From: Tubulanus polymorphus
Taxonomy: Eukaryota > Nemertea > Palaeonemertea > Tubulaniformes > Tubulanidae
Length of the DNA: 64,000 nt
Direction of reading: 5' to 3'
NCBI RefSeq assembly: GCF_964204645.1
Contig: NC_134028.1
Coordinates: 24,464,153-24,528,152 of the forward strand
The number at the start of each line of letters is the position of its first letter. Position 1 is the first letter of the stretch. The position numbers were made by a program, and so were the translations under genes. Shown in pieces: positions 1-11,510 of the stretch. Under the pieces are notes generated by a model. It worked only from the letters and a program-made list of their open reading frames with translations, was not told the origin of the DNA and ran no database searches.

Positions 1-1426
1 GGACATCATTCGAAGTGCCTTTTTGGGATGTGACAAGTTCTTCAAAATTGGCCTCAGGATCCACCCCTGCAATTATCAAAACCAGCACCCAACCCAAAGG
101 TGGACTTACAAGCCACTCACACTATAAACAGAGCCAGATAAGAAATGATACTCACTTGATTCATACTTCTGAGACTGGCTGTACGACTCCTGAGACTGCT
201 GAAATTTGTTAGAAAATGAATTACTTTCAGTCTCGTATAAATGAGGCACTTGAAACAATTTTGAGCGAAATATCATCGCGTTAAGCGTTTTCATTTTTAA
301 GTAGGCAAGTACCTCACATCCGACATAGACGGTGTTCCATATCTTTGAGACAGCAGTTGAGCTCGAAGTCGAATGAATTCCTTTCTGACAAGGGGATCTT
401 TTCTCTAATTAGATAGAATGGAAATTGAAATATTTGGTATAAAACTACTTAAGCCTTTAATGGGTAAATTTATCAGTTTTTTAACTTGCTTTATCCGAGG
501 CACTCTCCCTCAACAACTGACTTCTACGTCTTATATAAAGCGTTCCTGAAAATACCACATGCATAATTATTGAAGTATTTCGTATCGTGTGAAGATTACC
601 CCCGCATTAACCGGGCCCCCAATAGAAAATACTATTAAAACGGTTTTTTTCGGTAATTAGTCCGCCGCTTCGAAAATTACAACGCGTCAAGCCTTCAATT
701 CAAAGCGTTATTTCTTAAAGCAAGTGGATCTAAAACAGTTTAAATGGCCATAGAATGATAGATAAGCGTTAAGTGAATATAAATCTATAGTTGACACCTA
801 CTGAAATGCGTTTTATTTGGAACCCTGTACGCGTTATACCGTGCGTCGAGCGCCAGAGCCTGCTGCCAAACAGCGGCCATTTTCCATAATTAGCGACTGA
901 GCTCGCGTGCCAGTGGAAGCGTCCTCGCATGCCGCGGGGGTTTGTTTTTTCAGTTCGTCGGAGTTCACTGAGTTTAGATGAGTCCATTTTCAAGTTTTCG
1001 AGTTAACTCTCGAGTCAAATATTAATCAACTGTACGGTAGCAAAAGAATCCAAAATTAACACTCGATTTAGCAAAAAAACGGATGCTTCATTCCAATCCG
1101 CGGTCCACAGTATAGTTTCGTAAGATTAATTTGGAAGTTGCGCAGTTCAATCTTTTTTCCTATATTTATTTCTGTTCACGAGATAATACTCTGTCGTCCA
1201 GTGACACGGGCGGAATTTAACTTCAGTATTTTACATTTCAACGTGAAATAACGATTAGACAGCTTTTGAGACTAAATATTCAAATTGTGCTGTAAAATGA
1301 ATTCGCAGCATTAACCATATAATAACAATGATACATCGTAGCAGTTTTGACCCTGATTGAAGTATTTTACGACGTGTAAAACTATTCGTTTAAAGGTGCG
1401 AAATAAAAAAGTCTATTTATTTCTGA
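1..1426. other. Non-coding or unresolved left edge
   Basis: No gene can be supported here. One weak possibility is a 5' coding exon on the minus strand at about 157-294. It opens with a methionine, encodes a Ser/Gln-rich peptide and ends at a GTGAGT donor. It has no recognisable domain and no partner exon inside the window, so it is not called as a gene. The rest is AT-rich sequence, presumably the 3' flank of the GPCR gene that follows on the minus strand. Confidence 0.5.
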
Positions 1427-2746
1427 TTAATACTTTTGCGCCGAAATACACTTCTTCTTGCAATCAAAGATAGATATGAAATCCGAGCGAAAATCACGAA
1501 TTGTGTAAAGATAAATGAAGAAATTTGTTATGAAGGCTAAAAAGCGAAAACTTTCCGTAATTTCTTTTACATAAGTCGCTACGTCTGCTGTTCTGTTACT
1601 GATTCTATCCGTAGTCCAGACCCATAACTGAAAACTTCGAGTTCCCCTGTAAAAAGCCAGTGAATGACGTATGGGATATATATAATGGTTAATCTGTACG
1701 CTGATCTCTTTAATCATAACGCTGGTTGAATACGGACCTATCAGAACTATGAAAACGAGCACGACACACGTTAATGTTTTGTGGGCTCTGATATTGGGCC
1801 TGCTGCCCTGGTTGGTTTCAGAATTCCCTATAAGTTGGGTTTTGCGAATTCGAGATGAGATTTGAGAAAACGTCGTTAGAACAGTGAAAATGATACATAT
1901 AAAGATTGGTAGAAAATCACTGATGAATGAGTGCACATTACGGTACGCAGTCACCGTTACTACTATTGGATTCGGCATCCTACGTACTGTTTGGTCTCTA
2001 CATAGATTAGTATAAACAAATGTGTCATTTATGTTTGGAAAATCCCTCATTGTCCGTTTAACATCGCTTCTTAACTTCACGCCTTCAAAAATTTCAATCA
2101 CTACCCAGGGGGTACAGAGCACCACTAGAACACATATGACTATTTTTCTTAGTCGTATAGTGACGTGTCTCATGTGAGTGAACGGTGAATACACGGCCCA
2201 CCATCGCTCAACGGCCATCGATATTACGATCCAATTACTGACAAAACTTGACGACGCGGCCAACGACCTGATTATATAACATAATGGTGGAAACAGATAT
2301 GTGATATCGTACAAAATCAGATAATTTATGATCGGGCAATCTCTATGTATACGTCTACGTCCCCAAGTGGATGAGAACCAGAATGCACCGCATAACTTAT
2401 TCAATTTCGGGAACAGTTCGACGAAAGCACTCACCCATGGTTGCAATTGTACAAGTCCCTTCGAAACGACAAAAACCTGGTCGGATATTGCAAGAACGAA
2501 GATAAAAATGAACATTGCCCGGATGGAAACTTTAGCGCGACATCGAAACAGAATAACGATTGAAAACGTATTCAATACGAATCCGATTGGGAAAATGAAA
2601 ATGGGTAAAGCGCGTCGGATATTTTGAGCTAGCTCCCAGTAAAGAACATACGGAGATGATCTACTCATAACGCCAGCGAATTGAATGGCTCGAACTGTTG
2701 CTTGAACTTCCAAACTGCTGAATTGATTTCTTGATAAAAACCTCAT
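1427..2746 (-). CDS. Intronless rhodopsin-like (class A) GPCR
   Basis: A 439-residue open frame from one exon, reading as a class A G-protein-coupled receptor of the plasma membrane. Landmarks are Asn59 in TM1, the LAISD motif with Asp89 in TM2, Cys119 before TM3 paired with Cys249 in extracellular loop 2, an E-R-W triplet (180-182) in place of DRY, Pro338 in TM6, and NFFIY (408-412) in place of NPxxY in TM7. These substitutions are common in invertebrate peptide-receptor-like orphans, but the ligand cannot be inferred. One oddity: Cys119 and Glu180 are 61 residues apart, against about 24 in typical class A receptors. Roughly 37 extra residues therefore interrupt TM3, either as a real insertion or as an unrecognised short intron. 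The loop before TM7 is also long. The start is the first Met of the frame; Met27 is an alternative. Confidence 0.82.
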   Translation of the reverse strand: MRFLSRNQFSSLEVQATVRAIQFAGVMSRSSPYVLYWELAQNIRRALPIFIFPIGFVLNTFSIVILFRCRAKVSIRAMFIFIFVLAISDQVFVVSKGLVQLQPWVSAFVELFPKLNKLCGAFWFSSTWGRRRIHRDCPIINYLILYDITYLFPPLCYIIRSLAASSSFVSNWIVISMAVERWWAVYSPFTHMRHVTIRLRKIVICVLVVLCTPWVVIEIFEGVKLRSDVKRTMRDFPNINDTFVYTNLCRDQTVRRMPNPIVVTVTAYRNVHSFISDFLPIFICIIFTVLTTFSQISSRIRKTQLIGNSETNQGSRPNIRAHKTLTCVVLVFIVLIGPYSTSVMIKEISVQINHYIYPIRHSLAFYRGTRSFQLWVWTTDRISNRTADVATYVKEITESFRFLAFITNFFIYLYTIRDFRSDFISIFDCKKKCISAQKY

Positions 2747-3677
2747 TCAATCTGCGAACAAACACGTTGTGTACGTAGCTCATTCTATTGGTGCAAAAAT
2801 GCTTTGCGGAAACAGTCTTTTGTGTTCATGTAGTGAAAATCCAGGTAGTAATTTGAGCCGTCAAATTGTGTTCATTAAATAGAAATACCAAGCGTTATTC
2901 GGCATCAGCGACATTAGATTGAATTAGGATACAGTTTTGTAGCAGCGGAAATAATAGTTCGGAGATGTGTGCATATCATGAAAATCGATCTAATAATAAC
3001 GTGGTAAAACGTGACCTACAAGCTGAAAATGAATGAACGTTCGTGACGCCAAAACGATACTATAGACATGATTTACACTACGTGGAACTCTGCAGAAAAC
3101 TAAGTTCACCAGATTCATCGGACCCTTCCTTCGGCCTGATATGCCGACGTAAAGAGAATTTGAGCGTCGATTTTGAGAAAGTTAACTGTTTGGTGACAAT
3201 GCGCATGCTTTCATACTTATTTGATTCGAGGTGAATTGCAGGATAAAGAAGCAAAGGTCCCGGCTGCACCTAAACATCCCGGAAGTTCTGGAATGCTGCT
3301 TATCGCATGTTATCTTCAAAAATATTGTGCGCAAGCAACTACGAGGGTCCTGACTAAAGCTACGCCTTTGACGTATCCACTTCCGTGAAAATCGATCCTC
3401 ACTCGATCGAAGGGGTTCATTTTAAAGTTTGCAACTTTGCAAATTTGGAAAACAACTCCGTATATTTCCAATCTTGTGCGCTGGATTGTGTTTGCAAGTC
3501 GACATCTCAGTGAATTTGGTTACATTTGGTAATTATAGATGCTTCCATAAATGTAGCCACCAAAACGTGTATCTTAGCTATCTAATGAAAATAAAAATCT
3601 AATGCTACCGTCATTCGTAATAGCAAATGCAAACTGTTGGTTTTTATTCATTTTGAGCCACCCCATCAAAACAACAA
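2747..3677. other. Intergenic region between divergent receptor genes
   Basis: This lies between the GPCR on the minus strand and the first GR-like gene on the plus strand, so it should hold both promoters. The short frames in it have no recognisable content. I see no RNA gene or clear repeat. Confidence 0.5.
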
Positions 3678-3813
3678 GAGAATCTAATGGAAGCTAACAC
3701 AGAACGATGCTCGGTAAATAGGGGGATTGTCACTGTTACTCTTTACTCGGCAATCATCAGTTCAGGTATAATCAACTGTCCCTGCACGATAGATGTGTTA
3801 GATACTTTTTATC
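3678..3813 (+). promoter_or_regulatory. Upstream block shared by both GR-like genes
   Basis: The bases just upstream of the first GR-like ATG match those upstream of the second copy (about 6533-6668). Both contain a G-rich run followed by GATTGTCACTG, then TACTCTTTACTCGGCA, then a run ending TACTTTTTATC directly before the ATG. The block probably holds the 5' UTR and core promoter that were duplicated with the gene. This function is inferred from position and conservation between copies only. Confidence 0.4.
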
Positions 3814-5932
3814 ATGCCGGTTGTACGTATCAGTCATAACAGCAATCCTGATGCTCCGCCAAAAATTATGAATAGTGTTCAACAGTTAAAAGAGAACAAA
3901 CTATGGATTTGCTTGCGACCGATTATCTTATGTTTCAAGGTGTTCGGTATTTGGTATGACACCGACCTGCCGGGTTACCCCGGTGTGCTGCATAAGATCT
4001 ACTGTTACTTCGTATATTCTATCAAACTCGTCTTTTTCGGACGCGCTTTGATGACGCTCGTGGACCCGGCGTGGACGATCGAAAACACCACTATGACGCG
4101 TCTTATTTATCTCATGTACGCCATGTTGCCTGTGCTTTGGGGAATTTCGGAAATTTACGCGTCTAAGAAGCGCTGGATCCAGGAGATATGCTTGCGATGG
4201 CAGAAGATAGCAATTCCGACGTACATAGAAGATGAACAGCAAGAAAGCATCGATCACAACCGTGAGCGTTATTTGAAATCGCTCAGAAGATGGGTGATCG
4301 TTTATTGCGTGGTCTCCGTGTTAAGTTCGGTGATATCACCTATTTGGGTGTTAACATCTCAGTTTGTATCATCGGACACAACAACCTTCCCAATGCTACT
4401 GGAATTCACCTATCCGCTTTCTACGGCAAGCCCATATCTACCGTATGGCCTATCGTTTCTGGTTATATTTCACAGTTTTAGTCAAATGGACATAATTCTA
4501 TCTATGAGCTTCTTCTTACCGTGTTCCCAGCTGATCGCCCACGAGTTTGACTCTGTAAATGCTTACACCGAAAAAATAATCGAGGATCCAAATTCGACGG
4601 AGGAGCTCACCGATATCTCCAGTTCTAAAACCTGGCACCAAGCTGTTTGTAAGCTTTTCGAACCTATCCAAGATTACTTTTCCGTCTACATAGCTTCTGG
4701 ATACATCGTTTCAGTGGTTATACTTTGCTTAGCCGTGTACGACATCATTCAAAGAAGCGACGACCACAATAAATACGATTTAGAAACGATTTTATCCATG
4801 TGTTTTTTCGTGGTAATGTGCGCCATTTTCTTCACTGTTGTCACCACAATGGCTCTTCGCATCAACGTAAAGGTAAGCTCGTATGATAATTCTGACTTGT
4901 ATGATTCAATATACATCTTTTATATTGAAATAGAGAATTGCCTTCCTCATTTATTTGAATGATTTGATTTTATGTCATTTCCATTTTTGATGCACACCTT
5001 ATACAAACAAACTCACCACTCTGCCGAAAACGAAACGGGGGTTTGTTCGTTTTGGATTAACAGTTAGTTTATTTATACATCTTAAGTAAAAAAAATATGT
5101 AATCATATGAAGTTGGGTTTGAAGTTTGTATCGAGTTTGGTTTTGCTAAGGACCGTGGAACCGTTAGATAATGTACCCATGAATTGGACATACACCAAAG
5201 TCAGTAAACGGAATCATCTATAAACAATGTGTGTAGCAGTCATTTCTTATTCAGGCACATGCTGTCGTAGGTAAGCTGTACTCGATCAATTCAAAAAAGC
5301 TGGGCGCAGAATCAAGAGATGAGGTATGAAACATTGCGATTGAATAAAAATCATCGCCTTAATTCAGTTACTTTCAGCAAAATATGTCGTTGAGCATCTA
5401 GAAAAAACTATTCCAATTTGATATGATAAGTGTATTACAACATCATTTCCCGTATTTTTAACAGTCATCGTCAAGTACAATCATAATTTTCAACTAAAAT
5501 ATTTTAATCCCATAGAATTTCGCTTTATCAAATAAATATTTTTACGAAAAAATATCTTCTATTTGTGAACAGGTTATGATGTTCATTCACCAGTTAACTG
5601 GACCGCCTATAGGATATAGCGGCTTAGGTCTGGTGACAATAGATGCTTCATTTCTAACTTCGGTGAGAATTTCCTTACTGTCATAACTACACAAAAAAAT
5701 TTGAGTCTTCATTGATCAGGAGACTATCGTACATTCCCCCTATTGGTTTTACAGTAAAATATCATATTCAGTTGCTAACATTAAATGAATCAAATTCAAG
5801 CTTTTTTTTCATTTGCAGCTTCTGGGAACCCTGCTTACTTATTTGATCATTACAATACAGTTCAAACAAGCCGCTAGTGATAACAGTTCAACAGCGTCAA
5901 CCAGTCAGAACGATACGGCTGCGAGTAAATAA
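3814..5932 (+). CDS. Gustatory-receptor-like 7TM protein, copy A
   Basis: Four exons joined by phase-0 introns: 3814-4872, 5255-5323, 5573-5662 and 5819-5932, giving 443 residues. The product is strongly hydrophobic, with seven or more membrane stretches, a long cytoplasmic-type loop rich in charged residues (about 118-160), and a last helix carrying TYLIITIQF. TY, five hydrophobic residues, then QF is the hallmark of insect gustatory receptors and their animal-wide GR-like relatives. A phase-0 intron just before the exon coding TM7 is also typical of that superfamily. Members are usually ligand-gated cation channels with an intracellular N-terminus; the ligand here is unknown. The Ser/Thr/Asn-rich tail after QF is unusually long for a GR. 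A consensus AATAAA lies at 5948-5953. The tandem neighbour is a close paralog. The GR assignment rests on the motif and gene structure, not on a search. Confidence 0.8.
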
Positions 5933-5953
5933 TACAACATATTCATTAATAAA

Positions 5954-6532
5954 ACGCGAAAATCCACGAGAAACTATCGACAATTCAACACTTGTATATG
6001 AAAATGCATCATGATACTTTTAAAGAAATTTAAAGTTCTAAGAACTCTGCATACGGTTTCGCCTAGAGCACATACAACTTTTAACCTGGAGGAAGTAATT
6101 AAGAAGCTGAAATGAAAGAGACGACCAAACGCAATCCTTGCTCGATCGATCAGTTACAAAACAATAAGTCTTTAGGGAACTTTGAGATTTTCATCTTTTT
6201 AGTTTCTAGTTAGCAATAACCATCGGTAAAACACTCCAGTGTTGTAATGATAATATAAAATACCTCGCCAAGAAAGAAAAATTCTGACTCCAGTTTTCTA
6301 TCTAAGTATGCAAATTCTTGCTAAATTCTGTTCGCATGTCGGCATCAGCGTTTTTAGTTTCATCTGGTAATTCTAGTCATGATTCCGCTAATAGACTATC
6401 ACCAAAACTAACACCGTGACTATTTGATGAAAATGGAAAGATAATTTGCTACCGTCATGTTGCGATTCGAAATACCAAACGTAAATGTGTTTTCTATTTG
6501 TATATAGCCATCATCTCATCATATAAAAAAAC
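5954..6532. other. Spacer between tandem GR-like genes
   Basis: No gene is visible. The first bases after copy A's stop match the 3' flank of copy B up to about 5985, marking the 3' edge of the duplicated segment. The rest is AT-rich. Scattered similarity to the 5' flank of copy A resumes near the next promoter. Confidence 0.5.
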
Positions 6533-6668
6533 GGAGAATTTAATGGAAAATAAACACTGAACGATACTTGGTCAATAGGGGGATTGTCACTGATACTCTT
6601 TACTCGGCACTGAGTTCAGGCACAGTCATCAACTGCTCCTGCACCGTAGGTGTTAAATACTTTTTATC
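6533..6668 (+). promoter_or_regulatory. Duplicated upstream block of GR-like copy B
   Basis: Counterpart of the block before copy A, with the same order of short conserved strings ending TACTTTTTATC before the ATG, plus several small indels. Retention of this region in both copies suggests both may be transcribed. Promoter function is inferred. Confidence 0.4.
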
Positions 6669-8860
6669 ATGCCGGTTGTACGCATCAGTCATAACAGCAA
6701 TTCTGATGCTCCGCCTAAAATTATGAATAGTGTTCAACAGTTAAAAGAGAACAAACTATGGATTTGCTTGCGACCGATTATCTTATGTTTCAAGGTGTTT
6801 GGTATTTGGTATGACACCGACCTGCCGGGTTACCCCGGTGTGCTGCATAAGATCTACTGTTACTTCGTATATTCTATCAAACTCGTCTGTTTCGGACGCG
6901 CTTTGATGACGCTCGTGGACCCGGCGTGGACGATCGAAAACACCACTATGACGCGTCTTATTTATCTCATGTACGCCATGTTGCCTGTGCTTTGGGGAAT
7001 TTCGGAAATTTACGCGTCTAAGAAGCGCTGGATCCAGGAGATATGCTTGCGATGGCAGAAGATAGCACTTCCGACGTACATAGAAGATGAACAGCAAGAA
7101 AGCATCGATCACAACCGTGAGCGTTATTTGAAATCGCTCAGAAGATGGGTGATCGTTTATTGCGGGATCTCCGTGTTGAGTGCAGTGGCATTGCCTATTT
7201 GGATGTTGATATCTCAGTTTGCATCACCGGACTCAACGACTCTTTCAATGCAACCCGAATTCATCTATCCGCTTTCTGCGACGAGTCCATATCTACCGTA
7301 TGGCCTATCGTTTCTGGTTATATTTCACAGTTTAAGTCAAATAGATGTAGTTTTTTCGATGGGCTTCTTCTTATCGTGTTCCCAGCTGATCGCCCACGAA
7401 TTCGACTCCGTCAATCGTAACGCCGAAAAAATAATCGAGGATCCCGATTCGGAGATCAACGATATCTTCAGTTCCAAGACTTTGCACCAAACTGTTTGTA
7501 AACTATTCGAACCTATTCAAGATTACTTTTCTGTCTACATAGCTTCTGGATACATCATCTCAGTTGTTACACTTTGCCTAGCCGTGTACGACATCATTCA
7601 AAGAAGCGACGACCACAATAAAAACGATTTAGAAACGATTCTATCCATGTGTTTTTCTGTTATACTTTGCGCCATTTTCTTTACCGTTGTTACCACAATG
7701 GCTCTTCGCGTCAATGTGAAGGTGAGTTCGTAGTAATTTTTTGGGTGATCGTTTGAATCCCGTTTTTCTTTAGAACACACACGAATTTATGATTTATTGA
7801 TTTAATATTCATCTTTTTATCATGAAATGAGGAGTTGTTCCTCTTTGATTTGTTTTGATGTTTTGCTCATTTTTGGTGTGTCCCATACAAGCCCGCCATC
7901 CTCGAGAACTAAATAGGGGTTCATAGTTTTTTAACAACAAATACTTTACTTAAAACTATCTTCAGTGAGACTCATAACAAAACAGTTTTTGGTTTGGAGT
8001 TTTTATTCTATTGCATTCGAGTGTGATTTGGTTTGGGTAAATGTAATAAGCATTTAAACAGAAATAATCAGACATCGTGAAATGAATTGCACAATCACAT
8101 GTCACACAAGACAATGAACTTAGTCATCTATATACAATGTGTAGAGGTCTTCCTTTTTATTTCAGGCACACGCTCTCGCGGCAAAACTATATTCGGTCAA
8201 TCTGAAAATGCTGGGTGCAGAATTAAGAGATGAGGTATTGAAGTTGAACGGCGTATCGTTTTCAACTAATTACTCCCATATTAAAAGCATATTACGAATA
8301 TTTTGTTGAGTTTTAAGAGCACTCTTATCTTGTAATTTAATGATTTGAATGTCAAGTTGCAAAGTTAATTGACACCAGAACGTTTCGGACGTTTCCTAGC
8401 AGCCATCGTCAGGTGGTATTTAAATTATCAACATAAACAATTTCCTCATTGGATTTCCTACTTTATCAAATACATATTTACGAAAAATACTTTCTATTTG
8501 TTGACAGGTTATGATGTTTATTCACCAGTTGAATGGACCGCCGATAGGATATACCGGTTTAGGTCTGGTGACCATTGATGCTTCATTTCTAACTTCGGTG
8601 AGAGTTTTCGTATTTTCATAACTACACAAGAAAAGAACTATGGATCAAGAGACTATCGTACATTCCCCCTATTGGTTTTACAGTGAAATATCATATTCAG
8701 TTGCTAACATTAAATGAATCAAATTCAAGCTTTTTTTCATTTGCAGCTTCTGGGAACCCTGCTTACTTATTTGATCATTACAATACAGTTCAAACAAGCC
8801 GATAGTGATAACAGTTCAACAGCGTCAACCAGTCAGAACGATACGGCTTCGAGTAAATAA
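6669..8860 (+). CDS. Gustatory-receptor-like 7TM protein, copy B
   Basis: Exons 6669-7721, 8166-8234, 8508-8597 and 8747-8860, all phase 0, encode 441 residues with the same layout and the same C-terminal TYLIITIQF signature as copy A. The first roughly 165 residues differ from copy A at only three positions. Residues about 166-300 differ at a few dozen, and include a two-residue deletion in the acidic loop before SSKT. The last two exons are again nearly identical. Introns 1 and 2 have diverged in length and sequence, but the 3' half of intron 3 is nearly unchanged. No stop or frameshift is present, so both copies look functional. The canonical AATAAA seen after copy A is AGTAAA here (near 8876), so polyadenylation may be weaker or elsewhere. 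Confidence 0.8.
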
Positions 8861-8881
8861 TACAACATATTCATTAGTAAA

Positions 8882-10105
8882 ATGCGAAAATCCACGAGAA
8901 ACTATCACCGACTATTTGCCTTACGCGTGTCTGATATTTACCGCTGTGAAATGTGGCACAGCGTATTAATGGGTCTGTCAATACAAGTTGGGTTCTGTTA
9001 GAAATCTATCAAATATAACACATTTATTCAGGATTCTGTAACATCAGAATATTCAACAACCGGATATCCTCCTTAATTGTTCATTTCTCGCCGCGGCTTA
9101 AGTTAGTTCATCTGCTATGAAAAAAAACAACCATTTGACAGTGCAACATGTGCAAACTTCGTCGCCTGAGTTAAGAGCAAGAACATATACTTCTGACTGG
9201 TAACCGTTTTGATGATCGGCCTTCGTAAGATTGTTATAATGAAGAAAAAAAACCACAATATATCTTCGAAAAGAACCAAATGAAAGATTTGCGATGAAAA
9301 TTGATACCCTTTAACATGTTGACAATGTATGGCATATGTGTATGTACGCTTGACTTAATGCTGATTCGGTCTCAGGGTTTTTGTAAATCAAAATTGTGTT
9401 TGGAATGACTGAAATGGCTCCAGAAGAAATTTAATAATCAGTTTCACCTCTTAGGCGTTCGCTTCGTCGGGATATCCCTAAAGATGCAAAAAGGTTCCTT
9501 TCATAATGTTGGCCCTCCCTAAGAATGATTCTAGATCGGCCCTAGCACCTGGTATAAATACATAGGCCTGCCATTATGTAGGGTTGGCTAATCCTATGGT
9601 TTCGATTGATCTATAGCTGGCTATTAGAAACTGGGTTATCCCATGGTTGACTTACCCTAGTGTCCTAACATGCTGCGAATTATCATTTCGAGTTACTCAT
9701 ACTTATAGCTCTAGTATCTAATTATGTGGTATTGATTATTAGGAAAAATAAATTGATGTTAACCATCATAATCCTTGTTTTGAGTTTATCTTTAATTTCT
9801 CTGTTTACGTATCATCGCAGGACTATATTCGTTAGTTGTATCTATCAATTACATTCATATCGATTTAAGATTGGATCTTTTAAAACATTTCTTTATCGTA
9901 AGTTTGTTTACGACTACTGATAAATACGATAGATTGTGAAATGGAACTCATGTGAGTTTCAGCAGCTTTCAAACACACGCAAATTTACTCTCAATGGATG
10001 TATCTACACAATCTGATATTACAATTCTTATCAATCATTTATAACCGCAGCACCTCAGTATAAGAGTTGTTTTGACCAGACCTCATTTCAGATCGTGTCA
10101 ACGAC
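8882..10105. other. Intergenic, no gene seen
   Basis: AT-rich sequence between GR-like copy B and the lipocalin gene. A short open frame near 9726-9920 is hydrophobic but low in complexity and has no domain, so it is not called. The lipocalin promoter should lie in the last few hundred bases. Confidence 0.5.
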
Positions 10106-11182
10106 ATGAATCAGTTACTGTTATTAACAACTTTAGTCGGACTTTGTTCCGGTTTGAAGTTTCTGCGCGGAGTTAAGACTGTACCGGAACTTGATGCATC
10201 CAAGTATCTAGGAAGATGGTATCAGGTGAGTTTATGTCGTGGAATTTAAGGGCTTCAATATTGGGGATATTAGTAAATGATTTATGTTCTCTTGCAATAT
10301 AGGTTTATGCCGACGCAGTAGTGATGAAAACATTTGAAAGGAATGGAGTATGCATCACAGCTGACTGTAAGCGAACCTAATTTGCATATATTTTGCATAT
10401 GTCTCATCTGTATTTGCGCATGCATTGTAAGCCTGTAATCAGTAAAAACTAGTCGCAGCCTTGATGAATATCGTGAAATAATCTAAGATAGTGATTCATT
10501 GAAAATGTGTAATTCGTTTTTCACTGACTTTTTTGGGTGAATGCTTTTACGCTTCTAAGAGTTTATTCAAAATGTCAGCAGTCAGTGAAAAAAAAGGATG
10601 ATAGTTTAATAGAATCGCTATTGCGGGTTCTTTTATGATAACATTTTTTATTTGAATTCTTATTTTCGCAGATGGTTTATTAGAAAATGGCGTCGTCAGT
10701 GTATTTAACGCGATGCGAATTACGAAACCGAACGGAGAACTGAAAACTATCAAGGGAACAGCGAAACAAAATGTTAAAGAACCTGGAAAACTGACAGTTA
10801 ATCTCAACGGTGGTTTACCTTTTGGTGCTCCGTGTAAGTAAACTAATTCTTTCTTTTCTGTTTTTTTTTCTAGGAAATGTAGAAATGCCATCGGATGATA
10901 GTTTTAGAATGAATATATTTATTATTCATCCATTAGAATTTACTTCTTTCAGACTGGGTGGTAAGATTGGGACCAGTTGTTGATGGAAAATACGAATACT
11001 CAGTAGTCACTGATCGCGAACGGTTTGCTCTGTTCGTTCTGGTCCGCGATCCTCAAAGATTCGCTGATCTATACGAGAAGAAAGTACTGGAAGAACTTAA
11101 ACAGCTCAAATTTGTTCATTTCTTTAACAAACCGATTAAAAATTACCAAGGAGCCGATTGCCTCTACGCACCTAAGCCATAA
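10106..11182 (+). CDS. Secreted lipocalin (apolipoprotein D-like)
   Basis: Four exons (10106-10225, 10303-10366, 10672-10833, 10953-11182) splice in frame to a 191-residue protein. The N-terminus is a signal peptide (MNQLLLLTTLVGLCSG). It is followed by the lipocalin structurally conserved region 1, seen as YLGRWYQVYA near residues 35-44, with the invariant Gly-x-Trp. SCR2 appears as SVVTDRERFALFVLVRDP around residues 140-157, and an amphipathic helix with LEELKQL follows. Cys57 and a Cys near the C-terminus (GADCLYAP) sit where apolipoprotein D and bacterial Blc-type lipocalins form a disulfide. Lipocalins carry small hydrophobic ligands in an eight-stranded barrel; the ligand here is unknown. 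Length is typical of the family. All four junctions are GT..AG and keep the frame. Confidence 0.85.
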
Positions 11183-11362
11183 GTCGGAAATTAGGACCAA
11201 TGGATAGAATGAGAATAATTCAAGACTTTAAGTCGCAATGTGAACTTCATCCATGAGCAGTGACTCAAAATCAGAATTAATGATATAACTTCTATATAAT
11301 GTATGATAATGGTAAAATACATCAATCGTGGTCAATACTTACTGCTACGATGTATTGTTATT

Positions 11363-11510
11363 TCTATTATTATCATTCATACAAATTCATTTACAACACG
11401 AACAATTTAAAACTAGTGTCAATAAATACATCGCTGCTTTGCAGCTATATTTATTATTATCATTATTATTCATACAAATTTATTTACAACACGAACAATT
11501 GAAAACTACT
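11363..11510. repeat. Imperfect tandem duplication, unit about 95 bp
   Basis: The string TCATACAAATT followed by ATTTACAACACGAACAATT occurs twice about 95 bases apart, each time preceded by an ATT/ATC-rich run. It forms two diverged copies of one unit in the 3' flank of the lipocalin gene. Confidence 0.7.

Noticed and set aside
2310-2400. A 91-base GT..AG segment in the first GPCR as a hidden intron
   Set aside because: Removing it shifts the frame and destroys the downstream receptor, so the obvious splice does not explain the extra residues.
3928-4257. Minus-strand frame conserved in both GR-like copies (also 6783-7112)
   Set aside because: It is antisense to near-identical exon 1. Its conservation only reflects the duplication.
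10547-10891. Minus-strand frame of 114 codons
   Set aside because: It lies antisense across lipocalin exon 3 and its introns. No domain, and the plus-strand model is strong.
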